This document shows positions 10,826 to 20,283 of a stretch of 64,000 nt of DNA, piece after piece. Both the position numbers and the translations under genes were made by a program. The stretch comes from Myxococcales bacterium (lineage in GTDB: Bacteria > Myxococcota_A > Polyangia > Polyangiales > JAFGIB01). A model generated the notes under the pieces. That model saw only the letters and a program-made list of their open reading frames with translations, had not been told where the DNA came from and did no database searches. The stretch lies in assembly GCA_029880325.1 (NCBI GenBank), contig JAOUOP010000016.1, positions 62,001-126,000 of the forward strand. Direction: 5' to 3'. How positions within the stretch are numbered: position 1 is the first letter of the stretch; each line of letters opens with the position of its first letter.

Positions 10826-12802
10826 ATGAAGATTGCGTGGGTCAGGTGGGTCGGGGCGGTGCTGCTGGGGTGTGGGGTGCTCGGGTGCGGAGATGACGGA
10901 GGAGGTGGCACGCAGGGAGATGCGGGCCTGGCCTTGAGCGATGCCGACAACGATGGAATCTCCGACTTGCACGAGGGTGTGGACGACGAGGTCAACACCG
11001 ACGGCGACGAATGGCCCGACTGGTTGGACTTGGATTCCGATGGCGACGGTCTCTCCGACCGCGACGAGGCCGGTGACGACGACCTTTCGACACCGCCCAT
11101 CGACACCGACATGGACGGCAAGCCGGACTTTCGGGACTTGGACTCCGACGATGACGGGGTGCCCGACAGCGAAAGCGCCGACGCGCAAGGTGTGGCGGTC
11201 GATAGCGACGGCGACGGTGTGCCGGACTCGGCGGACCGTGACGACGATGGCGACGGAATTCCCGATCGCGTCGAGGCGCTGGGCGGCGGTGGCGACGCGG
11301 ATGGTGACGGCATCCCCAACTGGCTCGATCGCGACACCGACGGCGATGGAATCGACGACGTCATCGAGGGCACGACCGACAGTGATGGCGACGGACTTCC
11401 CGATTTTCTGGACCTGGACTCCGACGACGACGGCCTGGCCGACGCCGACGAGGATCGCGACGGCGACGGCAAAGTCGCCGTCTGTACCGATCCGACGGCG
11501 GGTGGCTGCGAGAGCGACCGTACGCGCTCCGACACCGACGGCGATGGCGTTCCCGACCTGGTCGAAGCGGTGGCCTCCACCGACCCCACCGACGCCACCA
11601 GCACCATTTCCGCACGCGACTTCTATTTCGTACTGCCCTACGAGGACCCCGAACAGGACGGCGTGCTCGACTTCTCGACCACCATCCGCCAGGCCGACGT
11701 CTTCTTTTCGGTCGATACGACTGGCAGTTTTGGCGAGGAAATCGCTGCCATCCAGTCCAGCATCGAGTCCCTGATCGTGCCCGAGGTCGCGGCCGTGATC
11801 GAAAACGCGGCCTTCGGGGTAGGGCGTTTCGAAGATTATCCGAGCGATCCCTACGGCCTTCCCGGTGACCGACCCTTTGAGCTGCTGCAGGCGGTCACGA
11901 CCGACGTGGCGATGATCAAGGCCGGCGTCGACGCCCTGCCACCGGCGGCAGGCGGCCTGGACACGCCCGAAGCCGGGCTCGAAGCCCTGTATCAATGGGC
12001 GACCGGCGTCGGCAGCCCGGAGCTGGGCATCGCGCCCTTCGCCCCTGGCGATATCGGGGGCGCCGGCTTCCGCGAGGACTCCTTGCCCATCCTGGTGCAG
12101 ATTACCGACGCCCGTTCCCACGACCCGATGGACTACAGCGCCGCCTCCATCGTAAGTCGCGACGCGGCAAGCACGGCCGAGGCGCTGCGTCTGATCGGCG
12201 CTCGCGCCATCGGTGTACGCTCCACGGAAAATGTCGGCAACGCCGACGATCCGTTGGCCGAGCTGCAGCAACTCGCACTGGCCACCGGCGCGACCATCCC
12301 GCCAACCGGCGGTGAGTGCGCCACGGGCATCGACGGAGCACCGCGCGCGGCGGTCGACGACGGGGGCAGGCAGGTCTGTCCCCTGGTCTTCGACGTGCGC
12401 CCGGACGGCACCGGCCTCGGCCAGATCATCGTCGACGCCATCGAGCAGCTGGCCTCGCTCGGTGCCCTCGATATCTCGGCGGTGGCGGTCGGTGTGCTCA
12501 CGGGCGTAGGCGGCGAGAGCTTACCCGCGGGCACCACCAGCGCCGACTTTATCCAGGCCATCCACGCCGAACCGCCCGCTCCGGACGGCTCCACCCTCGA
12601 CGGCGATACCTTCCGCCATGTGGTGCCCGGCTCGACGGTTAACTTCCGGCTTGTCGCGCGCAACGACTTCGTGCCCCATCGCGAAAAGCCCCAGGTCTTC
12701 ACCCTGGAGATCCACGTCCTGGGCGACGGGGTCACCGTGCTCGATGTGCGCACGGTTTACATCGTGGTGCCCAAGGTCCTGCCGACTCTGGTGGTGGAAT
12801 GA
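10826..12802 (+). CDS. Lipoprotein with Ca-binding (thrombospondin type 3-like) repeats and a VWA domain
   Basis: A 658-residue exported protein. The signal peptide ends in VLGC (Cys near residue 21). Residues about 35-255 carry at least ten DxDxDGxxD repeats such as DSDGDGLSDRDE, the calcium-binding pattern of thrombospondin type 3 repeats. A von Willebrand factor A domain starts near residue 285 with FFSVDTTGSFGEE, where DTTGS occupies the metal-ion-dependent adhesion site. A conserved C-terminal domain (about 550-655) has the all-beta look of VWA-associated domains in myxobacteria. The stop overlaps the next start by four bases (ATGA), so the two are co-translated. Likely a calcium-dependent surface adhesion or structural protein. 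Confidence 0.85.
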   Translation: MKIAWVRWVGAVLLGCGVLGCGDDGGGGTQGDAGLALSDADNDGISDLHEGVDDEVNTDGDEWPDWLDLDSDGDGLSDRDEAGDDDLSTPPIDTDMDGKPDFRDLDSDDDGVPDSESADAQGVAVDSDGDGVPDSADRDDDGDGIPDRVEALGGGGDADGDGIPNWLDRDTDGDGIDDVIEGTTDSDGDGLPDFLDLDSDDDGLADADEDRDGDGKVAVCTDPTAGGCESDRTRSDTDGDGVPDLVEAVASTDPTDATSTISARDFYFVLPYEDPEQDGVLDFSTTIRQADVFFSVDTTGSFGEEIAAIQSSIESLIVPEVAAVIENAAFGVGRFEDYPSDPYGLPGDRPFELLQAVTTDVAMIKAGVDALPPAAGGLDTPEAGLEALYQWATGVGSPELGIAPFAPGDIGGAGFREDSLPILVQITDARSHDPMDYSAASIVSRDAASTAEALRLIGARAIGVRSTENVGNADDPLAELQQLALATGATIPPTGGECATGIDGAPRAAVDDGGRQVCPLVFDVRPDGTGLGQIIVDAIEQLASLGALDISAVAVGVLTGVGGESLPAGTTSADFIQAIHAEPPAPDGSTLDGDTFRHVVPGSTVNFRLVARNDFVPHREKPQVFTLEIHVLGDGVTVLDVRTVYIVVPKVLPTLVVE

Positions 12803-15800
12803 TGCAACACTCGACTGTACTCCCCATGCGCGCAGCGCTCAGTGCTCTGCTGCTGCTTCTTCTGGTGGCCCCGACGGTTCACGCCGACAGCGTGGCCCAG
12901 ATCGCGACGGCCGTCCGCATCAGTCGCAGCACCGCTGTGCTGATCGATCCCCAGGGGCGTCCCGGCGCGCCCGCCGACGGCACCGACACGGCGGCGCGAC
13001 CGGGTGATGTTTTGACCTTCGTGGCTCACTTCACGCCCGTTCCCAACGGCGGCGTGCGCGGGCTCGGCGGTTACGTCACGGTGTACATTCCGCGCAACAC
13101 CGAAGTGGTGGGCGTACGTTTCATCGACGCCGAAGGCAATACCGTGGCGCCGCGTCGCGGTGGCTACTGTGCCGATGGCGCCGGGCCTCGCGGCTTCACG
13201 GGCTACGTCGACCCGCTGGTCGAGGGCTCCCTGTCGCAGCTCTACGCCGACACCGGCGTCTTCTACGCGACCGACGCACGCACGACGCGCGTGCCCGACG
13301 GCAGCGTCGACGGCGAGCAATTCCTCACGCTGTTCAATGGCATCCTGCTGGACCCCGCCCCCACCGCGTCCGCCAAGATCGGCGAGCTTCTCGGTGCGGA
13401 CCTGCTCTACGCCCACAACCTCTGGGACGTGATCCAGGCCTTGGGTTTCGGCGTTGGCGGTGGCGCCATCAACGATCGCGGCCAGGGCAACACGCCCGAC
13501 CTCTACGGATCGGCGGTGGCCGGTCCCATGTCGACCACGCACTACCCCTACGAAGCGAGCTACACGGGGGATCTGTCGGCGACGTTGGTGGTCGACAACG
13601 TGGTGGCCAGCGATACGGTCGGCCCGTGGCAGCGCATCCAGACCTTCGGCGCCGAAATCGGAGCTCGCGGCCAGCTGCCACCGATGCCCGACCCGGGCGA
13701 CGCCAAGCGGGTCGGCGTGCCGGCGCTGGACGGCTCCATGCAGCCCCTGGGCGTGCGCGTCGACGGCGCCGCGCCGCTGCCGGCCTATGACGCGGCATCG
13801 CCGTCCTCGGCCTACACCCGAGCCCTGCGTTTCGCCGTGGGTGAACTGTTGGTTGGCAGCGAGTACCTCAGTGAGTTCAGCCTGCGCGTGCTCGACACGC
13901 CCCTCGATCCGGTGGCGGGCGCCGACGTGGTGTGTGCCGAGGTCTTCGGCGGCGACGCGTCTGCCGAGCTGCCCGACGGCAGCAAGGACGGCAAGGACAA
14001 CAGCTGGCGCTACTTCCTGCCGGCGCCATCCTGCGTCTCGCTCAGCCTGCTCTTCGACCTCGACGTCGATCGGCTCGCCGTGCTGACGGGCGATCCCATC
14101 AACTACACCCTGCGTGGCAAAAATCTCTCCACCCAGGCCCACGACAACGCCGTCATTCGGCATTGCTACGTCGGCGGCGACGTCAGCTTCGTTTCGGCCA
14201 GCGATGGCGGCGTGGACCAGGCGGCCACCGGCTGTCCGCCCAGCCACAACCGGGAAGTCATCTGGAATATCGCCGCCTGGCAGCCGGGCGCCGAGTTCGA
14301 GTACCAGCTGCAATTCGAGGCCGGCGGTGCCGTCGACACCGTGGGGCGTGCCATCTTCACGTCGGACCAGCTACCCGATCCGGGTTTTTCCACCGTCGCC
14401 TATACGGTCATCGATCAGGTCTCGATCATGCGGGTGGAGGCCGAGGCCACGCCCACTTCGCTGGCCGCGGTACCGGGACAGGTCGAGTATCTGGTGCGGC
14501 TGCAAAACGACGGTACAGGCACCGCGGACATGCAGCAGGTGATCGTGGAGCTACCGCCGGGCTTCAGCTACGTCGCCGGCAGTGCCAGTGTCGACGGCAC
14601 GACCGTGGGCGATCCCGCCGCGGCCGGTGGTCTCCTCACCTTCAGCGACGGCTTGGCCTCCATTCCTGCGGGCTCGGCCCTGGAACTCACTTTCAGCGTC
14701 GACGTGGCCGACACGGTGGCCGACGGCAGCTACGGTTCGCGCGTCGACGTGTGGTTCACCGACCCCTTCAAGGGCGAAACCGTAAATGACTCGTTGTTAA
14801 ACGTTGCGGAGGTGCTGGTCGGCGTCGTCCGCTCCGAGCCGCCCAGCCTCGACGCGCCGATCGCCGCCGGTGTCACCGTGGTCTCCGGCAGCACCAGTGC
14901 GCCTGCCGGCAGCACGGTGCGCATCTACATCGGTGGCCTCGAGGCGGGCAGTGGCGTTTCCGACGCCAGCGGCGGCTTCGCGGTCAGCGTGCCGGCGCTC
15001 TTCGGCGGCCAGCGCGTCAGCGCCACCGTGCAGGCCAGCGGCGAGTTCGAGAGTCTGCGCAGCGTTGAAGTCGCGGTCAGCGCCACCGCTGGCGGCGCCG
15101 CCTGCAGCGACGGCATCGACAACGACGGCGACGGCAAGACCGACTTCCCCGACGATCCCGACTGCAGCTCCGCGACCGACCCCGAGGAAGCCTACACGCC
15201 GGCCTGCAGCGACGGCGTCGACAACGACAGCGACGGCAAGACCGACTTCGGCAGCGACCCGGGTTGCGCCTCGCTGATCGACGACGACGAGTCAGGCACC
15301 GCCGCCTGTGGTGATGGCGTCGACAACGACGGCGACGGCAAGACCGACTTCCCCGATGACCCCGGCTGCGACAGCGCCGACGACGTCAACGAGGTCGACC
15401 TGCCGGAGTGCGCCGACGGCGTGGACAACGACGGCGACGGCAAGATCGACTACCCGGCCGATCCGGACTGCGCCTCGGCCCTCGATGACGAAAGCCTCGT
15501 CGGTGATGGCAGTGCTGCTACAGGCGGTGGCGGAACCGCCGCCACCGGTGGTGATGGCACCGGTCAGGCGGGCTCGGGCGCGGGTGGCTCCGGGGCTGGA
15601 AGCGGTGCAGGCGGCGCCGGCGGCGACGGCACTGTCGGCGACGCGGGAGCCTTCGAACACGGCGGCGTCGACGCCCCCGGTCAGCTCGGCCAAGGTGGTG
15701 GCGACGGAGGCTGTGGCTGTGCCGTGGTGGGTGCGCCCAATCCGGCAGCGCGACGGGTCCCGTGGTTGCTGGCGCCGGTCGCAGCCCTGGCCTGGCGCCG

Positions 15801-15816
15801 TCGCAGGCGGGCGTAG
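12799..15816 (+). CDS. Large secreted surface protein with four DNDGDG repeats and a MYXO-CTERM-type anchor
   Basis: The 1005-residue product has a cleavable signal peptide (LLLLLLVAPTVHA). A long beta-rich body contains DUF11/Ig-like segments around residues 540-750, with PGQVEYLVRLQNDGTG and PPGFSYVAGS. Four repeats of the form CxDGxDNDxDGKxDxxxDPxC occupy about 769-898. A Gly/Ala-rich linker then leads to GGCGCAVVG, a hydrophobic stretch and RRRRRA at the end. That Cys-Gly-Cys, TM, Arg-cluster order is the MYXO-CTERM sorting signal thought to anchor proteins at the myxobacterial surface after processing. It overlaps the VWA lipoprotein gene by four bases, so the two products probably act together. 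It ends 40 bases from a convergent cytochrome gene. Confidence 0.85.
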   Translation: MMQHSTVLPMRAALSALLLLLLVAPTVHADSVAQIATAVRISRSTAVLIDPQGRPGAPADGTDTAARPGDVLTFVAHFTPVPNGGVRGLGGYVTVYIPRNTEVVGVRFIDAEGNTVAPRRGGYCADGAGPRGFTGYVDPLVEGSLSQLYADTGVFYATDARTTRVPDGSVDGEQFLTLFNGILLDPAPTASAKIGELLGADLLYAHNLWDVIQALGFGVGGGAINDRGQGNTPDLYGSAVAGPMSTTHYPYEASYTGDLSATLVVDNVVASDTVGPWQRIQTFGAEIGARGQLPPMPDPGDAKRVGVPALDGSMQPLGVRVDGAAPLPAYDAASPSSAYTRALRFAVGELLVGSEYLSEFSLRVLDTPLDPVAGADVVCAEVFGGDASAELPDGSKDGKDNSWRYFLPAPSCVSLSLLFDLDVDRLAVLTGDPINYTLRGKNLSTQAHDNAVIRHCYVGGDVSFVSASDGGVDQAATGCPPSHNREVIWNIAAWQPGAEFEYQLQFEAGGAVDTVGRAIFTSDQLPDPGFSTVAYTVIDQVSIMRVEAEATPTSLAAVPGQVEYLVRLQNDGTGTADMQQVIVELPPGFSYVAGSASVDGTTVGDPAAAGGLLTFSDGLASIPAGSALELTFSVDVADTVADGSYGSRVDVWFTDPFKGETVNDSLLNVAEVLVGVVRSEPPSLDAPIAAGVTVVSGSTSAPAGSTVRIYIGGLEAGSGVSDASGGFAVSVPALFGGQRVSATVQASGEFESLRSVEVAVSATAGGAACSDGIDNDGDGKTDFPDDPDCSSATDPEEAYTPACSDGVDNDSDGKTDFGSDPGCASLIDDDESGTAACGDGVDNDGDGKTDFPDDPGCDSADDVNEVDLPECADGVDNDGDGKIDYPADPDCASALDDESLVGDGSAATGGGGTAATGGDGTGQAGSGAGGSGAGSGAGGAGGDGTVGDAGAFEHGGVDAPGQLGQGGGDGGCGCAVVGAPNPAARRVPWLLAPVAALAWRRRRRA

Positions 15817-15856
15817 CCGGGGTCTACGAAGCCCTCGGCGCGCCCAAATCGTCCCG

Positions 15857-16825
15857 CTATTTCAAGTACGCGCCGCAGCGCACGTCGCCGTCGGCCGCAT
15901 CGCCCGCGCTGGGCTCGCCCGCTGGAAACGCCGTGCGGTCGCACAGCGCCGCGAGGATGTCGAGGATATCGGCGGCGTGGGCGGCGCCGTCCTGTCCCTC
16001 GGGCAGTTGGCTGGACATGGAAGTGCCCGGTTGTCCGCCGATGAATTTTAGCCAGTCCTCGTAGGCCTTTTGGCGTGTGTGGCTGCCCAGGGAGTGGCTG
16101 TCGTCGATGGGAAAGCGCCTGCCGTCTGTGCCGTGGCAGCGGGCACAGCGTTCGCCGACGAGCTGCCGGCCGCGCTCCACGTTGGCGCCGCTCTTGAGCC
16201 GATAGCCCCCGGCCGTGCCCGGTGACAGTTCCCAGATTTGATCGGGGCGGGGCAGGCGTCCTTCCCGCACGTCGAAGACGAAGGCGACCACGTCGGCGAT
16301 TTGATCGGAGTCCAGAACCTGCCCGAAGGCCGGCACGCCGGCGCCTCCGCGCGTGAAGCGGTCAGCCATCTCCTGGCGCGACCAGTCGACGCTGAGCAGA
16401 TCGGTTGCCAGCACGTGGGGCTTGCTCAGGTATTGCGCGCCGTAGACGCCGTCCGCACCGCGAAGGTCCCATCCGAAGAGGTTCTTGAAGCGGTAGTCGT
16501 GGCCACCATTGAGCATGGCTTTGCCGCCGGCGCCGTTCAGGGTTCCGTCGCCGCGGGGGCCTCCCGCTCCATCGGCCACGTCCGCGCTGGCTGCGTTGTC
16601 GGGACGAAAATCGATGCCCAGCGCCGCCCACCAGCGGTCGTAGATGGCGGCTCCGCGGCGCCCATCGGGGGCCCTGGCGTGGTCGCCGCCGCTCTCACGT
16701 TCGGGCCGCGGTGTCGCAGGCGGAGGCGCCGAAGCGCTGCAGCCGAGCGAGAGCGCCAGTGCCCCGCTCGCAAGCCGACCCAGTCTGGCTCCAAAAACCG
16801 CTCGGCCCCGTGCATCATCTGCCAT
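15857..16825 (-). CDS. Cytochrome c lipoprotein
   Basis: A 322-residue protein with a lipobox near residue 28 (LASGALALSLGC) and a Pro-rich tether. A single c-type heme site, CARCH, lies in the second half with a conserved Met-rich region afterward (GQPGTSMSSQLPEGQD). The first half has a cytochrome-like ring (GVPAFGQVLDSDQIADVVAFV), the helix that normally closes a class I cytochrome fold, but no CxxCH precedes it, so one heme domain may be degenerate. Likely a membrane-tethered periplasmic electron carrier. The ATG at 16825 is the first that gives a proper signal peptide. The gene is convergent with the MYXO-CTERM protein and in line with the Cys-rich lipoprotein upstream; its redox partner is not evident. 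Confidence 0.82.
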   Translation of the reverse strand: MADDARGRAVFGARLGRLASGALALSLGCSASAPPPATPRPERESGGDHARAPDGRRGAAIYDRWWAALGIDFRPDNAASADVADGAGGPRGDGTLNGAGGKAMLNGGHDYRFKNLFGWDLRGADGVYGAQYLSKPHVLATDLLSVDWSRQEMADRFTRGGAGVPAFGQVLDSDQIADVVAFVFDVREGRLPRPDQIWELSPGTAGGYRLKSGANVERGRQLVGERCARCHGTDGRRFPIDDSHSLGSHTRQKAYEDWLKFIGGQPGTSMSSQLPEGQDGAAHAADILDILAALCDRTAFPAGEPSAGDAADGDVRCGAYLK

Positions 16826-16904
16826 GGGCGGCAGGATACACGGGGCCTGAGGGGTGTGAAGGGGCGAGTCGTCGTCGCAGTGGGCGACGACTCGGCTGCC
16901 GTCG

Positions 16905-18881
16905 CTAGAAGCTAGGGCAAGTGTCGGAGTCCTGGACGCAGATGGGTGTCGGGTCGGCCGCGGTGGTGGTGCAGCAGACGGGGTTGTCGACCAGGCGGTC
17001 GCAGACGGCGTCGCAGGGGCAGCTGTTGCAGGTCGCAGCGGCTTCGAAGCTCGTGCAGCCGCCCTGCACGCAGACTTCATCCCGGTTGCAGGCGTCATTG
17101 CAGCCGCCGCAGTGCAGGGGGTTGCTGTCGAAGTCGACACAGGCCAGGCGCCCATCGGTGGCGTCGCACTGGTTCTGTGGGCAGTCGGCGCCGGCGGCGT
17201 CCTTGCAGACGCCCGCGTCGCAGATCTGGTCGGCCGTGCACACGTTGTCGCAGGCGCCGCAGAAGTTCACGTCGCTCTGCATGTCGACACAGCTTCCGTC
17301 GCACAGGGTTAGCCCGGGTCGGCACAGGCAGTTGCCGTTCTGGCACGACTCGGAGTTTTCGCACTGGATGCCACAGCCGCCGCAGTGGTCGGGATCGGCG
17401 AAGGTGTCACGGCAGGTGTCGCCGCAGCGGGTCAGGCCGTCGGCGCACAGGCAGGTGCCACCCAGGCAGGCCGAGTCGAAGATTTGGTCGCAGTCGTCGC
17501 CGCAGCCGCCGCAGTGGTTGAAGTCCGAGCTGGGATCGATGCAGCTGCCGTCGCAGGCGATCTCACCTGCATTGGGGCATACGCAGGCACCGCTCTGGCA
17601 GGTGGTGCCTGTCGGGCAGCTGTCGCCGCAACCGCCGCAGTGGTTTACGTCGCTGCTGATGTCGACGCAGCTGTCGCCGCATTGAATGGTGCCCGCCGGG
17701 CATACGCACACGCCGCCGGCGCAGAGCTGGCCTGCGATGCCGCAGTCGCCGGCGCCCGTGCACTCGACACAGAGGTTCGAGTCGGCGTCGCAGAAGGGCG
17801 TGTCGCCGCCGCAGTGGTCGTTGGTGGTGCAGGGTACGCAGCGGTTGTCGCTCACGCGGCAGGCCGGCGTGCCGGGCTTGGTGTCGCAGTTGCCGTCTCC
17901 GAGACATTCGACGCAGAAGCTGATGCTGGTCTCGCAGTAGGGAAACTCATTGGGGCAGTCGCCGTTGCCGGTGCAGGGCGGTAGGCAGCGGCCGCCGCGG
18001 CAGCTCTCGTCGACGCCGCAGGCGTTGCCGCAGACGCCGCAGTGGTCGACGCTGCTCGAGGTGTCGACGCAGCTGCCGTCGCACAGATCGGTGCCCGGCG
18101 CACACACGCACTCGTTGTCGACGCAGGTGTTCTCGACGCCGGTGCAGTTGGTGTTGGTCAGGCAGTCCACGCACTGGTTGCGCGTGGTGTCACAGACGCG
18201 CGCGCCACAGGTGGAGTCGTCCAGGCACTGCACGCAGAGGTTGCGACCGGTGTCGCAGACGCTGCGGCTGCCGTTGGTGCAGTTGTCATTGCCCACGCAC
18301 TGCACGCAGGCGTTTGCGTCGGTGTTGCAGTAGGGGGTGTTGCCGGGGCAGTCGCCGTTGGTGGTGCAGCTGTCGACGCAGCGGTTGGTGCCAGGGTCGC
18401 AGGCCTGGTCCGGCGAGCCGCAGTTGGCCGAGCCGATGCACTGCACGCATTCACCCAGGGTGTCGCTGCAGTAGGGCGTGGCGCCGCCGCAGGTGGCCGA
18501 ACCGGCGCACTCCACGCAGGTATTGGTCACCGGCGAACACACGGGCGTGGCCGCGTCGGTACAGTTGGCGTCGCCCATACACTCGACGCACTTGCCGGCG
18601 TCGCTGCAGAAAGGGGTGCTGCCCATGCAGTCGCTGGAGGCGGTGCACTCGGGGGGCGGTCCGGCGTCGACAGTGGTCGTGGCGTCGGCAGCGGCGTCGG
18701 GCTGTCCCGTGCTGCTCGCGCCCGAGTCGCCAGCGTCGAGCGTGCTGCTCTGGCCGCCGCCGTCGTCGGTGGCGCCACCGTCATTGTCCTTTTTACCGCC
18801 ACCATCGTCGCCGCCGCAGCCGGCGAATAACAAGGTTGAGGCGATCAGCGAAGCGAGAAGCAAAGTCGTTCGTTTGCGCAC
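16905..18881 (-). CDS. Large Cys-rich repeat lipoprotein
   Basis: A 658-residue exported protein starting at a GTG with GGAGGA immediately upstream. The signal peptide ends in TLLFAGC, followed by GGDDGGG and an acidic Gly/Ser tether. The rest holds over 100 cysteines in two repeat types. The N-terminal part repeats units of about 30 residues such as CVECMGDANC and CVQCIGSANC. The C-terminal part has at least six units of the type VNHCGGCGDSCP, alternating with CDGSCVD. These modules are abundant in myxobacterial surface proteins and are often mis-annotated from chance similarity. No catalytic motif is visible. It is probably an extended, disulfide-stabilised cell-surface protein, and the gene faces away from the acyl-CoA operon. 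Confidence 0.85.
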   Translation of the reverse strand: MRKRTTLLLASLIASTLLFAGCGGDDGGGKKDNDGGATDDGGGQSSTLDAGDSGASSTGQPDAAADATTTVDAGPPPECTASSDCMGSTPFCSDAGKCVECMGDANCTDAATPVCSPVTNTCVECAGSATCGGATPYCSDTLGECVQCIGSANCGSPDQACDPGTNRCVDSCTTNGDCPGNTPYCNTDANACVQCVGNDNCTNGSRSVCDTGRNLCVQCLDDSTCGARVCDTTRNQCVDCLTNTNCTGVENTCVDNECVCAPGTDLCDGSCVDTSSSVDHCGVCGNACGVDESCRGGRCLPPCTGNGDCPNEFPYCETSISFCVECLGDGNCDTKPGTPACRVSDNRCVPCTTNDHCGGDTPFCDADSNLCVECTGAGDCGIAGQLCAGGVCVCPAGTIQCGDSCVDISSDVNHCGGCGDSCPTGTTCQSGACVCPNAGEIACDGSCIDPSSDFNHCGGCGDDCDQIFDSACLGGTCLCADGLTRCGDTCRDTFADPDHCGGCGIQCENSESCQNGNCLCRPGLTLCDGSCVDMQSDVNFCGACDNVCTADQICDAGVCKDAAGADCPQNQCDATDGRLACVDFDSNPLHCGGCNDACNRDEVCVQGGCTSFEAAATCNSCPCDAVCDRLVDNPVCCTTTAADPTPICVQDSDTCPSF

Positions 18882-19207
18882 GGGTCCTCCTGCAGAGACG
18901 ACGCCCCACCGAGACGCAGGGGCGCGATCCAATCCATGGCCGTGGAGACCGGCTTTTGCCGACTTGCACGTCAAAACGCGGGGGGCATGTACGGGAGGGT
19001 GCGCAGCCGCTGGAAGCGCCGCAGGTGCAGCCACAGTGTCGTTTGCGGTTGAGAGCACCGATGCGAGAACAGCGGGTCGCAGCACCGGGCCGATTGCCGC
19101 TATTGACCATGGTTCAACACACGGCTACAAAAGCTCTTCCACGAACGTAGCCCAGCACGGTACGCGCGGCTGCGTGGGTGGAGAGGCGTCGGCAGCGGAG
19201 CACCAGC
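18882..19207. other. Divergent intergenic region, 326 bases
   Basis: This lies between the minus-strand Cys-rich lipoprotein and the plus-strand acyl-CoA operon, so it must hold at least two promoters. I see no clear tandem dyad like that at 1419-1446, no RNA gene and no convincing reading frame. It is locally less GC-biased around 19095-19145. Confidence 0.5.
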
Positions 19208-20275
19208 GTGGCTTCATCGGAAGAAGAGGCGATCGTTCGCGACACCATCCGCGCCTTTCGGGGCAAGGAGATCGAGGCCAGTTGGGAGCGGCTGGATCGG
19301 CCCGACGCCGTGCTCTTCGGTTCGCTGTGGGCGACGCTGGACGAGCTCGGGGTGCTCGCGCTCGGTCTACCCGACAGTGATGGCGGCCTCGGACTCGGTC
19401 CGCAGGCTCGCTTCGAGGTCTTCAGCGAACTCGGCGCAGGCTCGCCCGCCCTGGCGCTCGCCGTGCTTCTGCACAGCAGTGCGCTGTCGCTGCTGCACGA
19501 GCCCGCCGCCGGTCTGAGCGCCGAGTTGATCGAGCGCATCGAGGGCCGCCGATTGACCCTGGTGGGGCCGCTGCTCTCCACCACTCCGTCCGCGGCGTTG
19601 GAGCTGCACAGCAACGGCGGTCGTCTGCTCCACGGCCACCAGCGCATCGCCCAGGCCCACGCCGACTTCCTGCTGATCGCGGCCAGCACCCCCGATGGAC
19701 CGAAGCTCGCGCTGGTGGCGGCCGACGCCGAGGGCCTGGAGTTTCTGCCCGTGCCCTCCAGCCACGGACTGCGCGGGCTGCCCTTTGGCGCGCTGCACGC
19801 CGAAGCCGCGGCGGTCGAGCACGTGCTGCCCTGGCCCGAAAGCGGCAGCGTCCAGCGCCAGGCCGACGGCCTGCTGGCGGCGATACTGTGCGGCATGATG
19901 GGCGAGATGGCCCAGCGCTCGGCGGCCTACGCCATCGAGCGCTACCAGGGCGGCAAGCTGATCCACGAGCACGATGCCGTGCGCCAGCTGATCGGGCCCA
20001 TGTGGCTCGCGCAGCGCGCCGCTCGCGCCCTGGCCCTCGAGGTCTTGCAGAGCGAGGCCGGGCCGGCCGATGCCGTCGCCTCGACCTTCGCCGTGGAACA
20101 GGCCCGTCGCAGTGGCCTCGACTCGGTGCAGAGCTTTGGCGGCTACGGTTACATGGAGGACTATCGCGTGGAGCGCTACCTCCGGGACGCCCACACCATC
20201 GATAACTTCTGGGTGCAGGCTGCGCGCCGCCAGCGCGAGCTGGCAGAGCGACGTTTTTCGGAAATGCTCGGCTGA
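19208..20275 (+). CDS. Acyl-CoA dehydrogenase, short non-catalytic-type subunit
   Basis: A 355-residue acyl-CoA dehydrogenase homologue. The N-terminal helical domain is recognisable (EEEAIVRDTIRAFRGKEI), and the C-terminal domain has the FAD-site segment SFGGYGYMEDYRVERYLRDA. In a usual enzyme the helix after this holds the catalytic Glu in an EGT motif; here it reads HTIDNFWVQ and the Glu is missing. Heteromeric acyl-CoA dehydrogenases of steroid and isoprenoid side-chain catabolism pair one such subunit with one that has the Glu. The next gene, nine bases away, encodes that kind of partner, so a heterotetramer is a good inference. The GTG at 19208 has GGAG upstream. Confidence 0.82.
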   Translation: MASSEEEAIVRDTIRAFRGKEIEASWERLDRPDAVLFGSLWATLDELGVLALGLPDSDGGLGLGPQARFEVFSELGAGSPALALAVLLHSSALSLLHEPAAGLSAELIERIEGRRLTLVGPLLSTTPSAALELHSNGGRLLHGHQRIAQAHADFLLIAASTPDGPKLALVAADAEGLEFLPVPSSHGLRGLPFGALHAEAAAVEHVLPWPESGSVQRQADGLLAAILCGMMGEMAQRSAAYAIERYQGGKLIHEHDAVRQLIGPMWLAQRAARALALEVLQSEAGPADAVASTFAVEQARRSGLDSVQSFGGYGYMEDYRVERYLRDAHTIDNFWVQAARRQRELAERRFSEMLG

Positions 20276-20283
20276 GGACCATC

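Noticed and set aside
12757..14313. Minus-strand frame opposite the MYXO-CTERM protein
   Set aside because: Shadow of the plus-strand gene; no start site or family features.
15104..15490. Near-identical GACAACGACGGCGACGG repeats considered as tandem DNA repeats
   Set aside because: They encode the DNDGDG protein repeats and are explained by the protein.
17041..18700. Regularly spaced sequence repeats in this stretch considered as a CRISPR array
   Set aside because: The periodicity comes from Cys-rich protein repeats in a coding gene; repeats are not identical and spacers are not unique.
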